NCBI GenBank assembly: GCA_002029295.1
Contig: MZGW01000007.1
Coordinates: forward strand, 1 to 64,000
Origin: Alkalithermobacter paradoxus
GTDB taxonomy: Bacteria > Bacillota > Clostridia > Peptostreptococcales > Peptostreptococcaceae
Reading direction: 5' to 3'
DNA: 64,000 nt
Shown piece by piece: positions 55,122 to 64,000 of this stretch. Both the position numbers and the translations under genes were made by a program. The notes under the pieces were generated by a model. The model worked only from the letters and a program-made list of their open reading frames with translations. It did not search any database and was not told where the DNA came from. Every line of letters begins with the position of its first letter. The stretch's first letter is position 1.

Positions 55122-56141
55122 TTAGAATTGATTTAAAAATCTCATATCGTTTTCGAATAATAATCTTATATCATCTATCTCATACTTTAGCATCGCTATT
55201 CTATCTATTCCCATACCAAATGCAAATCCGCTGTACTCATTCGGGTCTATTCCACAGTTTCTTAAAACATTTGGATGTACCATTCCAGCACCTAGTATTT
55301 CTATCCATCCTTCACCTTTACATATAGGACATCCACTTCCTTTACATTTAAAGCAAGTCACATCAACTTCTGCACTAGGCTCTGTAAATGGGAAATTGTG
55401 TGGTCTAAATTTAGTTTTAGTGGATTCTCCAAAGAACTGCTTTACAAACGCATCTAAAGTTCCTTTAAGTTGTGTCATATTTACATTTTTATCTATTACT
55501 AATCCCTCTAACTGATGGAACATTGGAGAGTGTGTAGCATCTGGAGCATCAAATCTAAAGCATCTTCCAGGAGATATTATTTTTATAGGAAGAGGCATAG
55601 CTTTCATAGCTCTTATTTGAACTGGAGAAGTTTGAGTTCTTAAAAGTAAGTTCTCATCTATATAAAATGTATCGCTCATTTCTCTTGATGGATGGTTCTT
55701 AGGTGCATTAAGTGCATCAAAATTATTATAAACAGTTTCTATTTCTGGACCTTCTGCAACCTTAAATCCCATACCAGTAAATATATATTTAAGTTCATCC
55801 ATTATTTGAGTTATAGGATGTTTCTTTCCTATTACGAACTTATTGCTTGGCATAGTTACATCTATAGTTTCTAAGCTTAATTTTTTATTTTTTTCTTCTT
55901 TCTTTATTTCTTCTTTCTTTTGAGATATTTTATCCTCAAGTTCTTCTCTAACTTCATTAACTATTTTTCCAATCAGTGGTCTTTCTTCTTGTGATAATTT
56001 ACCCATTCCTTTAAGTATGCTTGTAACCTCGCCCTTTTTTCCTAGATATTTTACCCTTACATTTTCAATCTCGTCTATATTAGTACATCTTGTTATCTCT
56101 GCTAGGGCATTTTCTCTTATATTCAGTAATTGTTCTTTCAA
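55122..56141 (-). CDS. pheS: Phenylalanyl-tRNA synthetase alpha subunit
   Basis: 339 residues, class II catalytic subunit. The N-terminal coiled coil is followed by motif 2 (SPGRCFRFDAPDATHSPMFHQLEGLV) and motif 3 (GFAFGMGIDRIAMLKY). TTG at 56139-56141 is chosen because GGGTGAT is well spaced before it and the length then matches the family; a GTG three codons upstream overlaps that site. First gene of pheS-pheT-zapA, behind a Phe T-box. Confidence 0.98.
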   Translation of the reverse strand: MKEQLLNIRENALAEITRCTNIDEIENVRVKYLGKKGEVTSILKGMGKLSQEERPLIGKIVNEVREELEDKISQKKEEIKKEEKNKKLSLETIDVTMPSNKFVIGKKHPITQIMDELKYIFTGMGFKVAEGPEIETVYNNFDALNAPKNHPSREMSDTFYIDENLLLRTQTSPVQIRAMKAMPLPIKIISPGRCFRFDAPDATHSPMFHQLEGLVIDKNVNMTQLKGTLDAFVKQFFGESTKTKFRPHNFPFTEPSAEVDVTCFKCKGSGCPICKGEGWIEILGAGMVHPNVLRNCGIDPNEYSGFAFGMGIDRIAMLKYEIDDIRLLFENDMRFLNQF

Positions 56142-56167
56142 ATAAATCACCCTTTCTATTTATAAAT

Positions 56168-56395
56168 AAAAAAACTCTCATCCCAAGTAGGGACGAAAGT
56201 TTGTATTCCGCGGTACCACCCTAATAGTCTAAAAGACCACTTTAAAAGAATTAACGCATCTTAACGTTAAGGCCTACTGCTATTTCGACCCTAAAGCTCC
56301 AGAGTGAACTTCCCTTGCTACTTTATAGGATACTTTCAGCTAATATATCCTTCTCTGTTATAAAGTAAGTCAAAGTACTTTTCTCTATCATAGCA
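56168..56395 (-). promoter_or_regulatory. T-box leader of pheST, specifier UUC (Phe)
   Basis: T-box core AGGGTGGTACCGCGGA on the minus strand (56207-56222). The terminator ACTTTCGTCCCTA/TGGGATGAGAGT with following T occupies 56168-56201. The specifier codon TTC is at 56306-56308 within GGGAAGTTCACTC. The 5' boundary is approximate. Uncharged tRNA-Phe should favour the antiterminator and expression of pheST. Confidence 0.95.
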
Positions 56396-56438
56396 TTTTG
56401 ATATTAACTTTTCCAAAAAATTATAGCATAGGAACACA

Positions 56439-57248
56439 TTATTTACAAGATAATGAGTTCTTTATCTCATACATTAATATTCCTGATGCTATAGCAGCAT
56501 TAAGAGACTCTGCCCCTCCATATATAGGTATTTTGATAAGAATATCAGATACATCTATAATACTCTTACTTATACCACTTCCTTCATTTCCTATAACTAA
56601 GGCTACCTTTTGCCCATAGTCTACTTTATGATAGTAATTGTCAGTATCTAAAGTACTAGATACAACATTAAATTTGCTTTCTTTTAGGATATTTATTATA
56701 TCTTCTTCTCCTTCTATTATAGGTATATTAAATATAGACCCCATGGTAGATCTTATAACTTTAGGGTTGTATATATCTACACATCCCTTTAATAATATTA
56801 TACAATCAACTCCGCTAGCATCAGCTGTTCTAATTATAGTACCCATATTGCCAGGATCTTGTATTCTATCTAATATCAATACAAAATTTAGATCTTTGTT
56901 ATTAATGATATTTTCAAGTGAATGCATCTCATATTTTACAACGGCTACTATTCCTTGAGGATTTTCTGTATCTGTAATTTCTCTAAATAGCTTATCATTA
57001 ACCTTGTATATATTTATATTTATATTTTTATTTTTTATACTTTCTATAGTATCTATGCATTCTTGCTTTTGTAGGAAGGTATCAGTAATAAATACGTAAT
57101 CAATATTTTCATTTGATTTAATGGCATCTTTTACTATTTTATATCCTTCTATTATATATCTCTTCTCTTCAATTCTATTTTTCTTTTTAAGAAGAGATTT
57201 AGTATACTTTATTTTATCATTTTCTTTGCTAGTTATTTCTAATATCAT
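56439..57248 (-). CDS. TrmH/SpoU-family RNA 2'-O-methyltransferase
   Basis: 269 residues. An N-terminal substrate-binding domain (ITSKENDKIKYTKSLLKKKNR) is followed by a SPOUT knot domain with the three motifs NMGTIIRTADASG, ALVIGNEGSGIS and IPIYGGAESLNAAIA. It methylates ribose of tRNA or rRNA using SAM. Its exact target is unknown. The ribosome site AAGGATAA overlaps the trkA stop; this and the short gap suggest it is cotranscribed with the potassium system. Confidence 0.95.
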   Translation of the reverse strand: MILEITSKENDKIKYTKSLLKKKNRIEEKRYIIEGYKIVKDAIKSNENIDYVFITDTFLQKQECIDTIESIKNKNININIYKVNDKLFREITDTENPQGIVAVVKYEMHSLENIINNKDLNFVLILDRIQDPGNMGTIIRTADASGVDCIILLKGCVDIYNPKVIRSTMGSIFNIPIIEGEEDIINILKESKFNVVSSTLDTDNYYHKVDYGQKVALVIGNEGSGISKSIIDVSDILIKIPIYGGAESLNAAIASGILMYEIKNSLSCK

Positions 57249-57250
57249 AA

Positions 57251-57904
57251 TTATTTATCCTTCTGCTCTATTTTGTTTATATCTTCATTTTTGCCTATAA
57301 CTATGAGAATATCATTCTCTCTTAGATTATCTTCAGGTGCTGGAGATATATTTATATTTGTACCTTGTTTTATAGCCATGACGTTTATCCCATAAGTTGC
57401 TCTTAAGTTAAGATCCTTTATGCTCTTTCCTATCCAGGCTCTTGGACATACAATTTCTAGTATAGAATACTCTGGATCTAACTCTATATAGTCTATAACA
57501 TTCTTTGATACAAGATTGTGGGCAACTCTTGCTCCCATATCTCTTTCTGGAAATACAACCTTATCTGCACCTATTTTGTATAATACTTTTGCTTGAAGTT
57601 CATTTTGAGCCTTACAAAGAACATACTTAATACCTAGCTCTTTTACTATAAGTGTTGCCATTATTGAAGATTGTATATCTGATCCTATACTAATAACAGC
57701 TACATCAAAATTTCTAATTCCTAGTGATTTTAGAGAATTTTCATCAGTTACATCTGCTTGAACAGCATGAGTAACAAAGTTTGAGATATTTTGAACTCTT
57801 TCTTCGGATTTATCTATAGCAAGTACATCGTTCCCATATCCATATAAAGTTGTAGCAACTGAAGATCCAAACCTTCCACACCCTATCACGACAAACTGTT
57901 TCAT
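57251..57904 (-). CDS. trkA: TrkA/KtrA-type regulatory subunit of K+ uptake
   Basis: 217 residues, an RCK domain with Rossmann motif VIGCGRFGSSVA at about 5-16 (NAD(H)/ATP site), followed by a TrkA-C domain (about 135-210). A cytoplasmic ring of this protein gates the membrane subunit encoded 15 bp upstream. The single-RCK size is that of KtrA/KtrC, so the pair is Ktr-like in architecture. AAGGAGATA precedes ATG. Confidence 0.93.
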   Translation of the reverse strand: MKQFVVIGCGRFGSSVATTLYGYGNDVLAIDKSEERVQNISNFVTHAVQADVTDENSLKSLGIRNFDVAVISIGSDIQSSIMATLIVKELGIKYVLCKAQNELQAKVLYKIGADKVVFPERDMGARVAHNLVSKNVIDYIELDPEYSILEIVCPRAWIGKSIKDLNLRATYGINVMAIKQGTNINISPAPEDNLRENDILIVIGKNEDINKIEQKDK

Positions 57905-57919
57905 AACTATATCTCCTTC

Positions 57920-59266
57920 CTAACCTACTAGTATTTTATCTTCCGGATATCTTATAACGCTTTTCTTCTGTCTAACAGCAAGAGCTAATAATATAGTAAG
58001 TGCCCCAACTCTTCCAGCAAACATTGAAAAAATTATAAATACCTTTCCGATATTTGAAAGATCTGATGTTATTCCTAGACTTAATCCAACTGTACCAAAT
58101 GCAGATATAGCTTCAAAGAATATATCCATAAAATCAAATTGATGAGTTAAGCTTAATCCCATAGTTACAAATATAACCAGTGATAATCCTATAGCAAGAA
58201 CTGCTAAAGCTTTATTTACTGCTGTATATGATATTCTTCTTTTGAAAGCTTCAACATCTTCTCTACCTTTTATAAGTGCTAAAACAGCAAATACTAATAC
58301 TGCTATTGTTGCTGTTTTAATTCCTCCTGCTGTAGACGCTGGAGATCCACCTATAAACATCAATATCATCGTTAAAAACTTTGAACTATCTTGCATCTTA
58401 GATAAATCTATCGTATTAAATCCTGCAGTCCTAGGAGTTACAGCTTGAAATAATGCTGCTAGCATCTTTCCACTTAAAGATAATTCACCTAATGTATCAG
58501 GATTATTATATTCAAATATAAAGAAAAGTACAAATCCTATAGATATCAATATAGCAGATGTGGTTATAACTATTTTAGAATGAAGAGTAAGTCTTGAGAA
58601 TTTCTTTTTTCTCATTACATCAAGTATAACCGTAAATCCTATCCCACCAAGTATTATAATACTCATTATAACTATATTTATAGTGACATTATCAACATAT
58701 GGAGTAAGTGATCTTCCGTTTCCAATTATATCAAATCCAGCATTGCAAAATGCTGAAACAGAGTGAAATATACCATACCCTAATCCTTTAAATAGCCCCA
58801 TTTCTGGAACAAAAACAGTAGCTAAAAATAAAGCTCCTACCCCTTCTATAATAAATGTTCCCACTAAAACATGTCTTGTAAGCCTAACAAGCCCTTCTAA
58901 GTCGTACTGATTTAGTGATTCTTGTATTATAAGTCTTTCTCTAAGAGATATTCTTTTTCCTATTAACATTGAAAATAAGGTTGCCATAGACATAAAGCCA
59001 AGCCCGCCTACTTGTATAAGCATTAGTATTATTACTTTTCCAAATGTGCTCCAATATGTACCAGTGTCTACAACAACAAGCCCAGTTACGCATACTGCTG
59101 ATGTTGATGTAAACAGTGCATTTATAAATCCTATACTTTCACCACTTTTTGAAGCTATTGGTAGATTAAGTAGAATAGCTCCTAACAATATAACAGCAGC
59201 AAATCCTACAACTATTATCTGTGATGGAGTGTATCTATGCCTTTTTTTCTCAGAGTACTTTAACAT
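57920..59266 (-). CDS. trkH: TrkH/KtrB-family K+ transporter membrane subunit
   Basis: About 448 residues with eight membrane helices in four M1-P-M2 repeats; filter-like segments include TSTSAVCVTGLV, CNAGFDIIGNGRS, TPRTAGFN and FGTVGLSLGI. It imports K+, probably with Na+ or H+. The start at 59264-59266 is preferred because GAGGTGAG lies upstream at good spacing; a GTG at 59273 overlaps that site. Operon with trkA and the SpoU methyltransferase. Confidence 0.94.
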   Translation of the reverse strand: MLKYSEKKRHRYTPSQIIVVGFAAVILLGAILLNLPIASKSGESIGFINALFTSTSAVCVTGLVVVDTGTYWSTFGKVIILMLIQVGGLGFMSMATLFSMLIGKRISLRERLIIQESLNQYDLEGLVRLTRHVLVGTFIIEGVGALFLATVFVPEMGLFKGLGYGIFHSVSAFCNAGFDIIGNGRSLTPYVDNVTINIVIMSIIILGGIGFTVILDVMRKKKFSRLTLHSKIVITTSAILISIGFVLFFIFEYNNPDTLGELSLSGKMLAALFQAVTPRTAGFNTIDLSKMQDSSKFLTMILMFIGGSPASTAGGIKTATIAVLVFAVLALIKGREDVEAFKRRISYTAVNKALAVLAIGLSLVIFVTMGLSLTHQFDFMDIFFEAISAFGTVGLSLGITSDLSNIGKVFIIFSMFAGRVGALTILLALAVRQKKSVIRYPEDKILVG

Positions 59267-59352
59267 ATTCCTCACCTCTTTCCATTACCTTTATCAGAAA
59301 AAATTACAAATTATATATTATCAGATAATACCATAATTTAAAAGGGTAATTA

Positions 59353-59380
59353 TAAAAGGGCAGCTTTAGCTGCCCTTTAT
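59353..59380 (-). terminator. Terminator of the thiamine operon
   Basis: Perfect stem AAAGGGCAGC / GCTGCCCTTT with loop TTTA, followed on the minus strand by TTTATAATT; just after the thiE stop. Confidence 0.75.
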
Positions 59381-59407
59381 ATTATTGACATTAGGTTTTA
59401 CATACAT

Positions 59408-60037
59408 TCAATTTCTAGTTATGCTACTATATATATTTTGTGATGCAGCCTTGATATCCTCTTTTCCTAATATTGATGATACAACTGCAACACCATCTAC
59501 ATTTGTTTTTACTATGCTCCCTATATTTGTTTCATTTATTCCACCTATAGCTATAACAGGTATATTTATACATGATTTTATTTTAGATAATGTGTCTATA
59601 GATACTTTGTTTGTATTTTTTTTAGTATTAGTACTAAATAGTGCTCCAACACCTATATAATCAGCTGTATCATCTCGGGCTTTTAATGCAAGTTCTAGAT
59701 TATATGTTGAGATACCTAGAATTTTGTTTTTACCTATCAAATTCCTAGCGACTTTAGCCGGAAGGTCATTCTGACCAAGATGTACTCCAGATGCATCTAC
59801 TGCAATTGCTATATCTACTCTATCATTTATTATAAGCGGAATATTGTATTTATCAGTTATAAGTTTAGCTTTTTTAGCTATGTTATAGAATTCTAAACTC
59901 GATGCATTCTTTTCTCTAATTTGTACAACTGTAACCCCACCAAGTATTGCTTGTTCTATACTGTTAAATAGATCTCTGCCTTTAAGTATCTCTCTATCTG
60001 TTACCAGATAAAGTGAAAAATCAACATTCATCTTCAA
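59408..60037 (-). CDS. thiE: Thiamine-phosphate synthase
   Basis: About 209 residues, TIM barrel. It joins hydroxymethylpyrimidine diphosphate and thiazole phosphate to thiamine phosphate. YLVTDRE at the N-terminus, QIREKNASS, GVHLGQNDLP and IPVIAIGGINETN are all canonical. TTG at 60035-60037 is chosen since GAGGAG lies ten bases upstream; the frame also offers TTG at 60053 and ATG at 60031. It starts inside or next to the thiD stop, so is coupled to it. Last gene of the operon. Confidence 0.95.
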   Translation of the reverse strand: MKMNVDFSLYLVTDREILKGRDLFNSIEQAILGGVTVVQIREKNASSLEFYNIAKKAKLITDKYNIPLIINDRVDIAIAVDASGVHLGQNDLPAKVARNLIGKNKILGISTYNLELALKARDDTADYIGVGALFSTNTKKNTNKVSIDTLSKIKSCINIPVIAIGGINETNIGSIVKTNVDGVAVVSSILGKEDIKAASQNIYSSITRN

Positions 60038-60038
60038 T

Positions 60039-60851
60039 TTAATCAATCTCCTCAATCATATTACACTTTTCATATATGCTATAGAAATGATTAGTAGGAC
60101 CAATTCCCTCACCGATAGATAATGAATTTTGTATTGCTACATTTATGTATTCTTTAGCATTTTTTATAGATTTTTCGATAGCATATCCCTTTGCAAGATT
60201 TGAAGCAATAGCAGAAGACAATGTACATCCTGTTCCATGTGTATTCTTTGTATGTATTCTCTTTCCTTCAAAATACTTAAAATCTTCTCCGTCAAATAGT
60301 ATATCTATAGGATCCGTACTTAAATGTCCTCCCTTTATTAATACTATTTTACATCCCATTTCAAGCATAGCCTTACAAGATTTTTTCATATCGTCGATAG
60401 ATTTAATATTAATACCTGTTATAACTTGCGCTTCTAGAATATTTGGTGTAACTACAGTAGATAATGGTAACAACTCTTTTATCAGTACATCTTTTGCATC
60501 TGGATTTAATAGGTTATATCCACTCTTAGAAATCATAACAGGATCTAACACAATATTTTTAGGAGAATACTGTCTTAATTTGCTACTTACTGCTTTTATT
60601 ATATCTATTTCTGAAAGCATACCTATTTTCACAGAATCAACTTTTATATCACAAAATATTGCATCTATTTGCTTTTCTACTATATGACTTGAAATATTTT
60701 CAACTGCCATAACTCCTTTAGTATTTTGAGCTGTTACTGCTGTTATAACGCTCATACCGTATATTCCATGTGCATAGAAAGTTTTAAGATCTGCCTGAAT
60801 TCCTGCTCCTGCACAACTATCAGATCCAGCTATGGTTAATGCCGTTCTCAT
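60039..60851 (-). CDS. thiD: Hydroxymethylpyrimidine/phosphomethylpyrimidine kinase
   Basis: 270 residues, ribokinase-like fold. TIAGSDSCAGAGIQADLKTF at the start, VLDPVMISKSG in the middle and HTKNTHGTGCTLSSAIA with the catalytic loop GTGC near residue 208. It phosphorylates HMP twice before ThiE. GGGGAGA precedes ATG. Twelve bases after the TenI-like gene. Confidence 0.97.
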   Translation of the reverse strand: MRTALTIAGSDSCAGAGIQADLKTFYAHGIYGMSVITAVTAQNTKGVMAVENISSHIVEKQIDAIFCDIKVDSVKIGMLSEIDIIKAVSSKLRQYSPKNIVLDPVMISKSGYNLLNPDAKDVLIKELLPLSTVVTPNILEAQVITGINIKSIDDMKKSCKAMLEMGCKIVLIKGGHLSTDPIDILFDGEDFKYFEGKRIHTKNTHGTGCTLSSAIASNLAKGYAIEKSIKNAKEYINVAIQNSLSIGEGIGPTNHFYSIYEKCNMIEEID

Positions 60852-60862
60852 TATAATCTCCC

Positions 60863-61450
60863 CTATATGCTGATTTTTAGTTCTTTTATGGTTTGAAATA
60901 CATCTTCTGATTCCATTATCAAAGACATAACTGCAACTCCACTTGCACCAGATTCGTACACTTTCTTTATATTGTATTTATTTATTCCACCAATGCATAT
61001 TATTGGAATATTTATGCTTTTACTTAACTTATGTACAAATTCTATTCCCTTAGGCTCAAGATTTGGTTTACAAGAAGTATTAAATATATGACCTGCAAGA
61101 ACGTAATCTGCACCTAAGTTTTGTGCCATTATACCTTCCTCTATACTATGTATTGATACTCCTACTTTCCCTTGAAAGTCTACATTTTTGTTTACAAAAT
61201 CTCCAAAACTAATCTGAAGTGCATCTGCACAAACTTTCTTTGCTACTTCTATGTTGCTATTTATTATTAAAGGTATATTCTTTTTAGAGAGTATATCTTT
61301 TATGTTTATAGCCATGGTGTAAAGATCCTCACAGCTTAAATCCTTCTCTCTCAGTATTACAGCATCTATACCAGCATTAGCTGCATCTTCTATTACTTTG
61401 TATATATTTTTTTTATTTATTAGTTTCCTATTTGTCACTAGATATATCAT
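60863..61450 (-). CDS. TenI-like thiazole tautomerase / ThiE paralogue
   Basis: 195 residues in the ThiE/TenI barrel family, but the ThiE substrate motif HLGQ is replaced by LQISFGD, whereas AGHIFNTSCKPNLEPKGIEF closely recalls the AGHVFETDCKxGLEGRG loop (with its catalytic histidine) of Bacillus TenI. It therefore more likely aromatises the thiazole product of ThiG than condenses HMP and thiazole; a second ThiE remains possible. Its ATG overlaps the thiC stop (TAATG), indicating coupling. Confidence 0.85.
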   Translation of the reverse strand: MIYLVTNRKLINKKNIYKVIEDAANAGIDAVILREKDLSCEDLYTMAINIKDILSKKNIPLIINSNIEVAKKVCADALQISFGDFVNKNVDFQGKVGVSIHSIEEGIMAQNLGADYVLAGHIFNTSCKPNLEPKGIEFVHKLSKSINIPIICIGGINKYNIKKVYESGASGVAVMSLIMESEDVFQTIKELKISI

Positions 61451-62763
61451 TACTCATCGTCCCTTAGAATATTTATGTCTTTTCCTGATAATATTTTGTT
61501 CATATTTCTCATTGAGCACATTTTCCCGCACATACTACAGCTATCATCGTGTTTAGGCTTTGATTCTTCTCTATATCTTCTAGCTTTCTGTGGATCTATT
61601 GAAAGTCTAAACATTTCGTCCCAATCTAAGTTTTTTCTAGCTTCACTCATTTTATAATCCCAGTCTCTAGCCCCTTTTACTCCTTTGACTATGTCAGCTG
61701 CATGTGCAGCTATCCTAGATGCTATAACTCCTTCTTTCATATCATCAAGTGTAGGAAGTCTAAGGTGTTCTGCTGGAGTTACGTAACATAAAAAGTCTGC
61801 TCCACTAGAAGCTGCAATTGCTCCTCCTATAGCACTTGTTATATGATCATATCCAGGAGCAACATCTGTAACTATAGGACCTAATACATAAAAAGGAGCA
61901 CCGTGACAAAGTTTCTTTTGTATAAGTACATTAGCTTCTATTTCATCAAGTGCCATATGCCCTGGACCTTCTATTATTACTTGAACATTTCTTTCCCATG
62001 CCCTTTTTGTAAGCTCTCCAAGTATTATAAGTTCTTCTATTTGAGAAGCATCTGTTGCGTCATTTATACTTCCAGGTCTACAAGCATCTCCTAGACTTAT
62101 AGTTACATCGTACTTTTCACATATGTCTAGAACCCTATCATAATATTCGTAGAAAGGATTTTCCTTATCATTTAACTCCATCCAAGCGAAAAGTAAAGAC
62201 CCTCCTCTAGATACTATATTTGTAAGCCTTTTATTTTTCTTGAATGTTTCGCAGGTTTTCCTTGTTAGTCCCGCGTGTATTGTCATAAAGTCTACACCAT
62301 CTCTAGCATGTTTTTCAACAACATCCAAAAACTCATCAGCAGTTATATCTTTAAGTTCTTTATCATAAAATCCAATAGCATCGTATATAGGAACTGTACC
62401 TATCATAGCAGGGGATATTTCTATTAATCTTCTTCTGAATTCCTCTGTCTTTCCAAATGAACTTAAATCCATTATAGAATCTACCTTCATCTCTATTGAT
62501 TTTCTTGCTTTCTCAATCTCATTTTCTATATTAGGGCAATCCTTCGAAATTCCTAAATTTACATTTATTTTTGTTCTTAATCCCTCTCCTACTCCCTCAG
62601 GATCTAATGACTTGTGGTTTTTGTTTGCACATATTACAACTTTTCCTTGAGCAATTAGCTTAATTAATTTATCTATATCTATATTTTCCTTCTTAGCTAC
62701 AATCTCCATCTCTCTTGTGACAATACCATTTCTAGCAGCATCCATTTGTGTTGTATAATTCAT
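61450..62763 (-). CDS. thiC: Phosphomethylpyrimidine synthase
   Basis: 437 residues, non-canonical radical SAM enzyme that rearranges aminoimidazole ribotide to HMP phosphate. The C-terminal cluster motif [10 protein letters not shown] (CX2CX4C) binds [4Fe-4S]. [10 protein letters not shown] and [12 protein letters not shown] are conserved. The start at 62761-62763 has AAGGGGAGA upstream and the family's usual N-terminus; ten more codons upstream in frame are not favoured. Confidence 0.98.
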   Translation of the reverse strand: MNYTTQMDAARNGIVTREMEIVAKKENIDIDKLIKLIAQGKVVICANKNHKSLDPEGVGEGLRTKINVNLGISKDCPNIENEIEKARKSIEMKVDSIMDLSSFGKTEEFRRRLIEISPAMIGTVPIYDAIGFYDKELKDITADEFLDVVEKHARDGVDFMTIHAGLTRKTCETFKKNKRLTNIVSRGGSLLFAWMELNDKENPFYEYYDRVLDICEKYDVTISLGDACRPGSINDATDASQIEELIILGELTKRAWERNVQVIIEGPGHMALDEIEANVLIQKKLCHGAPFYVLGPIVTDVAPGYDHITSAIGGAIAASSGADFLCYVTPAEHLRLPTLDDMKEGVIASRIAAHAADIVKGVKGARDWDYKMSEARKNLDWDEMFRLSIDPQKARRYREESKPKHDDSCSMCGKMCSMRNMNKILSGKDINILRDDE

Positions 62764-62777
62764 ATTAATCTCCCCTT

Positions 62778-63881
62778 TTATATAATGTCCCAATCTTTAA
62801 ATATAGGCTGATACCCTCTTAGTGATATAGCTTTCTTCATATCTTCAACGCTTCTAGTATCACATATATCGAATTGACTAACTCCATTATTATTGTTAGA
62901 ATACCCACCGACCTGAGTAGAAACTCCTGCTGACATTTTAGTTACACCAAGCGAAATAATATTATCCCTAAACAAAGCATTTTCTCTCGTAGATATATTG
63001 ATTCCTGCCCTTTGAATATACAGTCTTAGGGCTAGCATTGATTGAACAAGATTTTTATCTGTTACATCATATATATCACTAAAACTTCCAATATGTGGCC
63101 TGATTCTAGGAAAAGAAAAACTTAACTCTATATCAGGATACTTGTTCTGAAGATAATTTCCATGAAGTCCCATAAAAAACACTTCACTTCTCCAGTCATA
63201 AAGGCCAAGCAATGCACCTATTGTTACAAATCTAATGTTTTGATTACAAGCTCTTTCTGGAGCATCTAATCTATATTTATAATTTTTCTTATGTCCAGAT
63301 ATATGTACTTTGCTATATGTATCTTCGTTATATACTTCTTGATATATTGTTAAACCATCTACCCCTTCATTAATAAGCTCTTTATATTCATTTTCATCTA
63401 AAGCATATATCTCAATAGAAATAGAATTAAAGTATTTCTTTAGTACCTTTATACATTCTTTTAAGTACGATATAGGTGTTCTTATTTTATCTTCACCGGT
63501 TAAAATTAGAATGTGTCTAATACCCATTTCGTATATAGCTTTAGCTTCCTTTTCAACTTCATCTATTGTTAACTTTTTTCTATCTATCTTATTTTTTGAA
63601 CTAAAACTGCAATATGAGCATATGTTGCTACAAAAATTTGAAATATAAACAGGTGTATAAAGTAGTATGGTCTTGCCAAACTGCCTAAGAGATACTTCAT
63701 TAGCTTTTTTAGCCATGTCTTCTAGGTATTTCTCTGCACGTGGTGAAAGTAGTGTCAATAAATCTATTTCATTTAGTCTATCTTTACTTAATACTTTCTC
63801 TACATGTGAATCCTCTGTTTTTTTATAAAAATATTCAAAGTCAAAGTCTTTATAGAAAAGGTACTCATTATAGAAGCTCAT
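62778..63881 (-). CDS. thiH: 2-iminoacetate synthase (tyrosine lyase) ThiH
   Basis: 367 residues, radical SAM. CX3CX2C is in [12 protein letters not shown]. It cleaves tyrosine to p-cresol and dehydroglycine for thiazole synthesis, the anaerobic alternative to glycine oxidase ThiO. ATG at 63879-63881 overlaps the thiG stop as [21 protein letters not shown] and [13 protein letters not shown] are typical of ThiH. Confidence 0.97.
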   Translation of the reverse strand: MSFYNEYLFYKDFDFEYFYKKTEDSHVEKVLSKDRLNEIDLLTLLSPRAEKYLEDMAKKANEVSLRQFGKTILLYTPVYISNFCSNICSYCSFSSKNKIDRKKLTIDEVEKEAKAIYEMGIRHILILTGEDKIRTPISYLKECIKVLKKYFNSISIEIYALDENEYKELINEGVDGLTIYQEVYNEDTYSKVHISGHKKNYKYRLDAPERACNQNIRFVTIGALLGLYDWRSEVFFMGLHGNYLQNKYPDIELSFSFPRIRPHIGSFSDIYDVTDKNLVQSMLALRLYIQRAGINISTRENALFRDNIISLGVTKMSAGVSTQVGGYSNNNNGVSQFDICDTRSVEDMKKAISLRGYQPIFKDWDII

Positions 63882-64000
63882 CACACATTACTCCCATCTA
63901 AAAAACCTGTAAGTGGAGAAGATGGGTTGGCATATTTTCTTACTATACCTGTTTTAGCTAAAAAGGCCTTCCTACCTCCCACTACAGCATGATGAAAAGC
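63881..64000 (-). CDS. thiG: Thiazole synthase ThiG, C-terminal end (cut by window edge)
   Basis: The last 39 codons before TGA (63881-63883) read AFHHAVVGGRKAFLAKTGIV then RKYANPSSPLTGFLDGSNV. This matches the C-terminus of ThiG (AxxLAxxAGRxAYLAG...ASSPLTGFL). ThiG forms the thiazole ring from deoxyxylulose phosphate, dehydroglycine and ThiS thiocarboxylate. The N-terminal part, and presumably thiS, thiF and a TPP riboswitch, lie right of the window. Confidence 0.93.
   Translation of the reverse strand, partial: AFHHAVVGGRKAFLAKTGIVRKYANPSSPLTGFLDGSNV

Noticed and set aside
60145..60687. Long plus-strand reading frame of 180 codons opposite thiD
   Set aside because: It is the antisense of a clearly conserved gene, has no ribosome site, and its protein is a low-complexity Ser/Ile/Phe-rich sequence.

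Overview
The window is a low-GC Gram-positive chromosome segment. It most likely comes from an anaerobic, amino-acid-fermenting clostridium, with Peptostreptococcaceae the best guess. The evidence is AT-rich codon use, AGGAGG-type ribosome sites, many TTG/GTG starts, T-box leaders before argS and pheST, and the metabolic genes present: pyruvate formate-lyase, indolepyruvate oxidoreductase, phosphate butyryltransferase, formyl-THF synthetase and threonine dehydrogenase. The species call is inference. Almost every gene is an ordinary chromosomal housekeeping or fermentation gene. The only mobile DNA seen is the first ~30 codons of an IS1182-like transposase at the left edge.

Left part (1-11.5 kb): transposase fragment, SDR-type threonine dehydrogenase, DEAD-box helicase, pflB-pflA behind a promoter with two palindromes, a cysteine desulfurase-thiI-YvlD operon, a LUD-domain protein, a candidate structured small RNA (about 9845-9956), asparaginase and a rhodanese. 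11.5-19.4 kb: LL-diaminopimelate aminotransferase, MATE transporter, 2-Cys peroxiredoxin, a TetR-controlled ABC export operon with a double operator on its promoter, and an NADH oxidase. 19.4-29.9 kb: ClpE-like ATPase, SpeD, UvrD-like helicase, NUDIX hydrolase, YprB-like RNase H-fold protein, and a three-gene set (ATP-grasp ligase, atypical MurE-like ligase, aspartate/glutamate racemase) behind a leader RNA that ends in a terminator. 30-36.5 kb: tRNA-Ser(GCU), tRNA-Gly(UCC), fhs-folD (one-carbon metabolism) and ptb-iorA-iorB (2-keto-acid oxidation).

36.6-43.9 kb: TPR protein, B12-binding radical SAM protein, zinc-dependent phospholipase C-like protein, two genes of unknown function, an exact 107-bp tandem repeat, a candidate C-rich small RNA just after argS, and argS with its arginine T-box. 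43.9-56.4 kb: FMN-dependent hydroxy-acid dehydrogenase with a cysteine cluster, DUF523, mutS2, a PAS-SpoIIE phosphatase, a U32 peptidase-family protein, DUF421, zapA and pheST with a phenylalanine T-box. 56.4-59.3 kb: trkH-trkA and a SpoU-type methyltransferase. 59.4-64 kb: a thiamine operon thiG(partial)-thiH-thiC-tenI-like-thiD-thiE that runs off the right edge.

The least ordinary signals are non-coding or modular. They are: (1) a ~93-nt RNA after argS with an unpaired run of seven C between two hairpins, together with three genes in the window whose ribosome sites are runs of seven or eight G; (2) the racemase/MurE-like/ATP-grasp module, in which the usual MurE amino-acid-recognition motif is replaced; (3) two promoter-hairpin-terminator units directly upstream of asparaginase and of that module; and (4) the duplicated leader of an uncharacterised gene.
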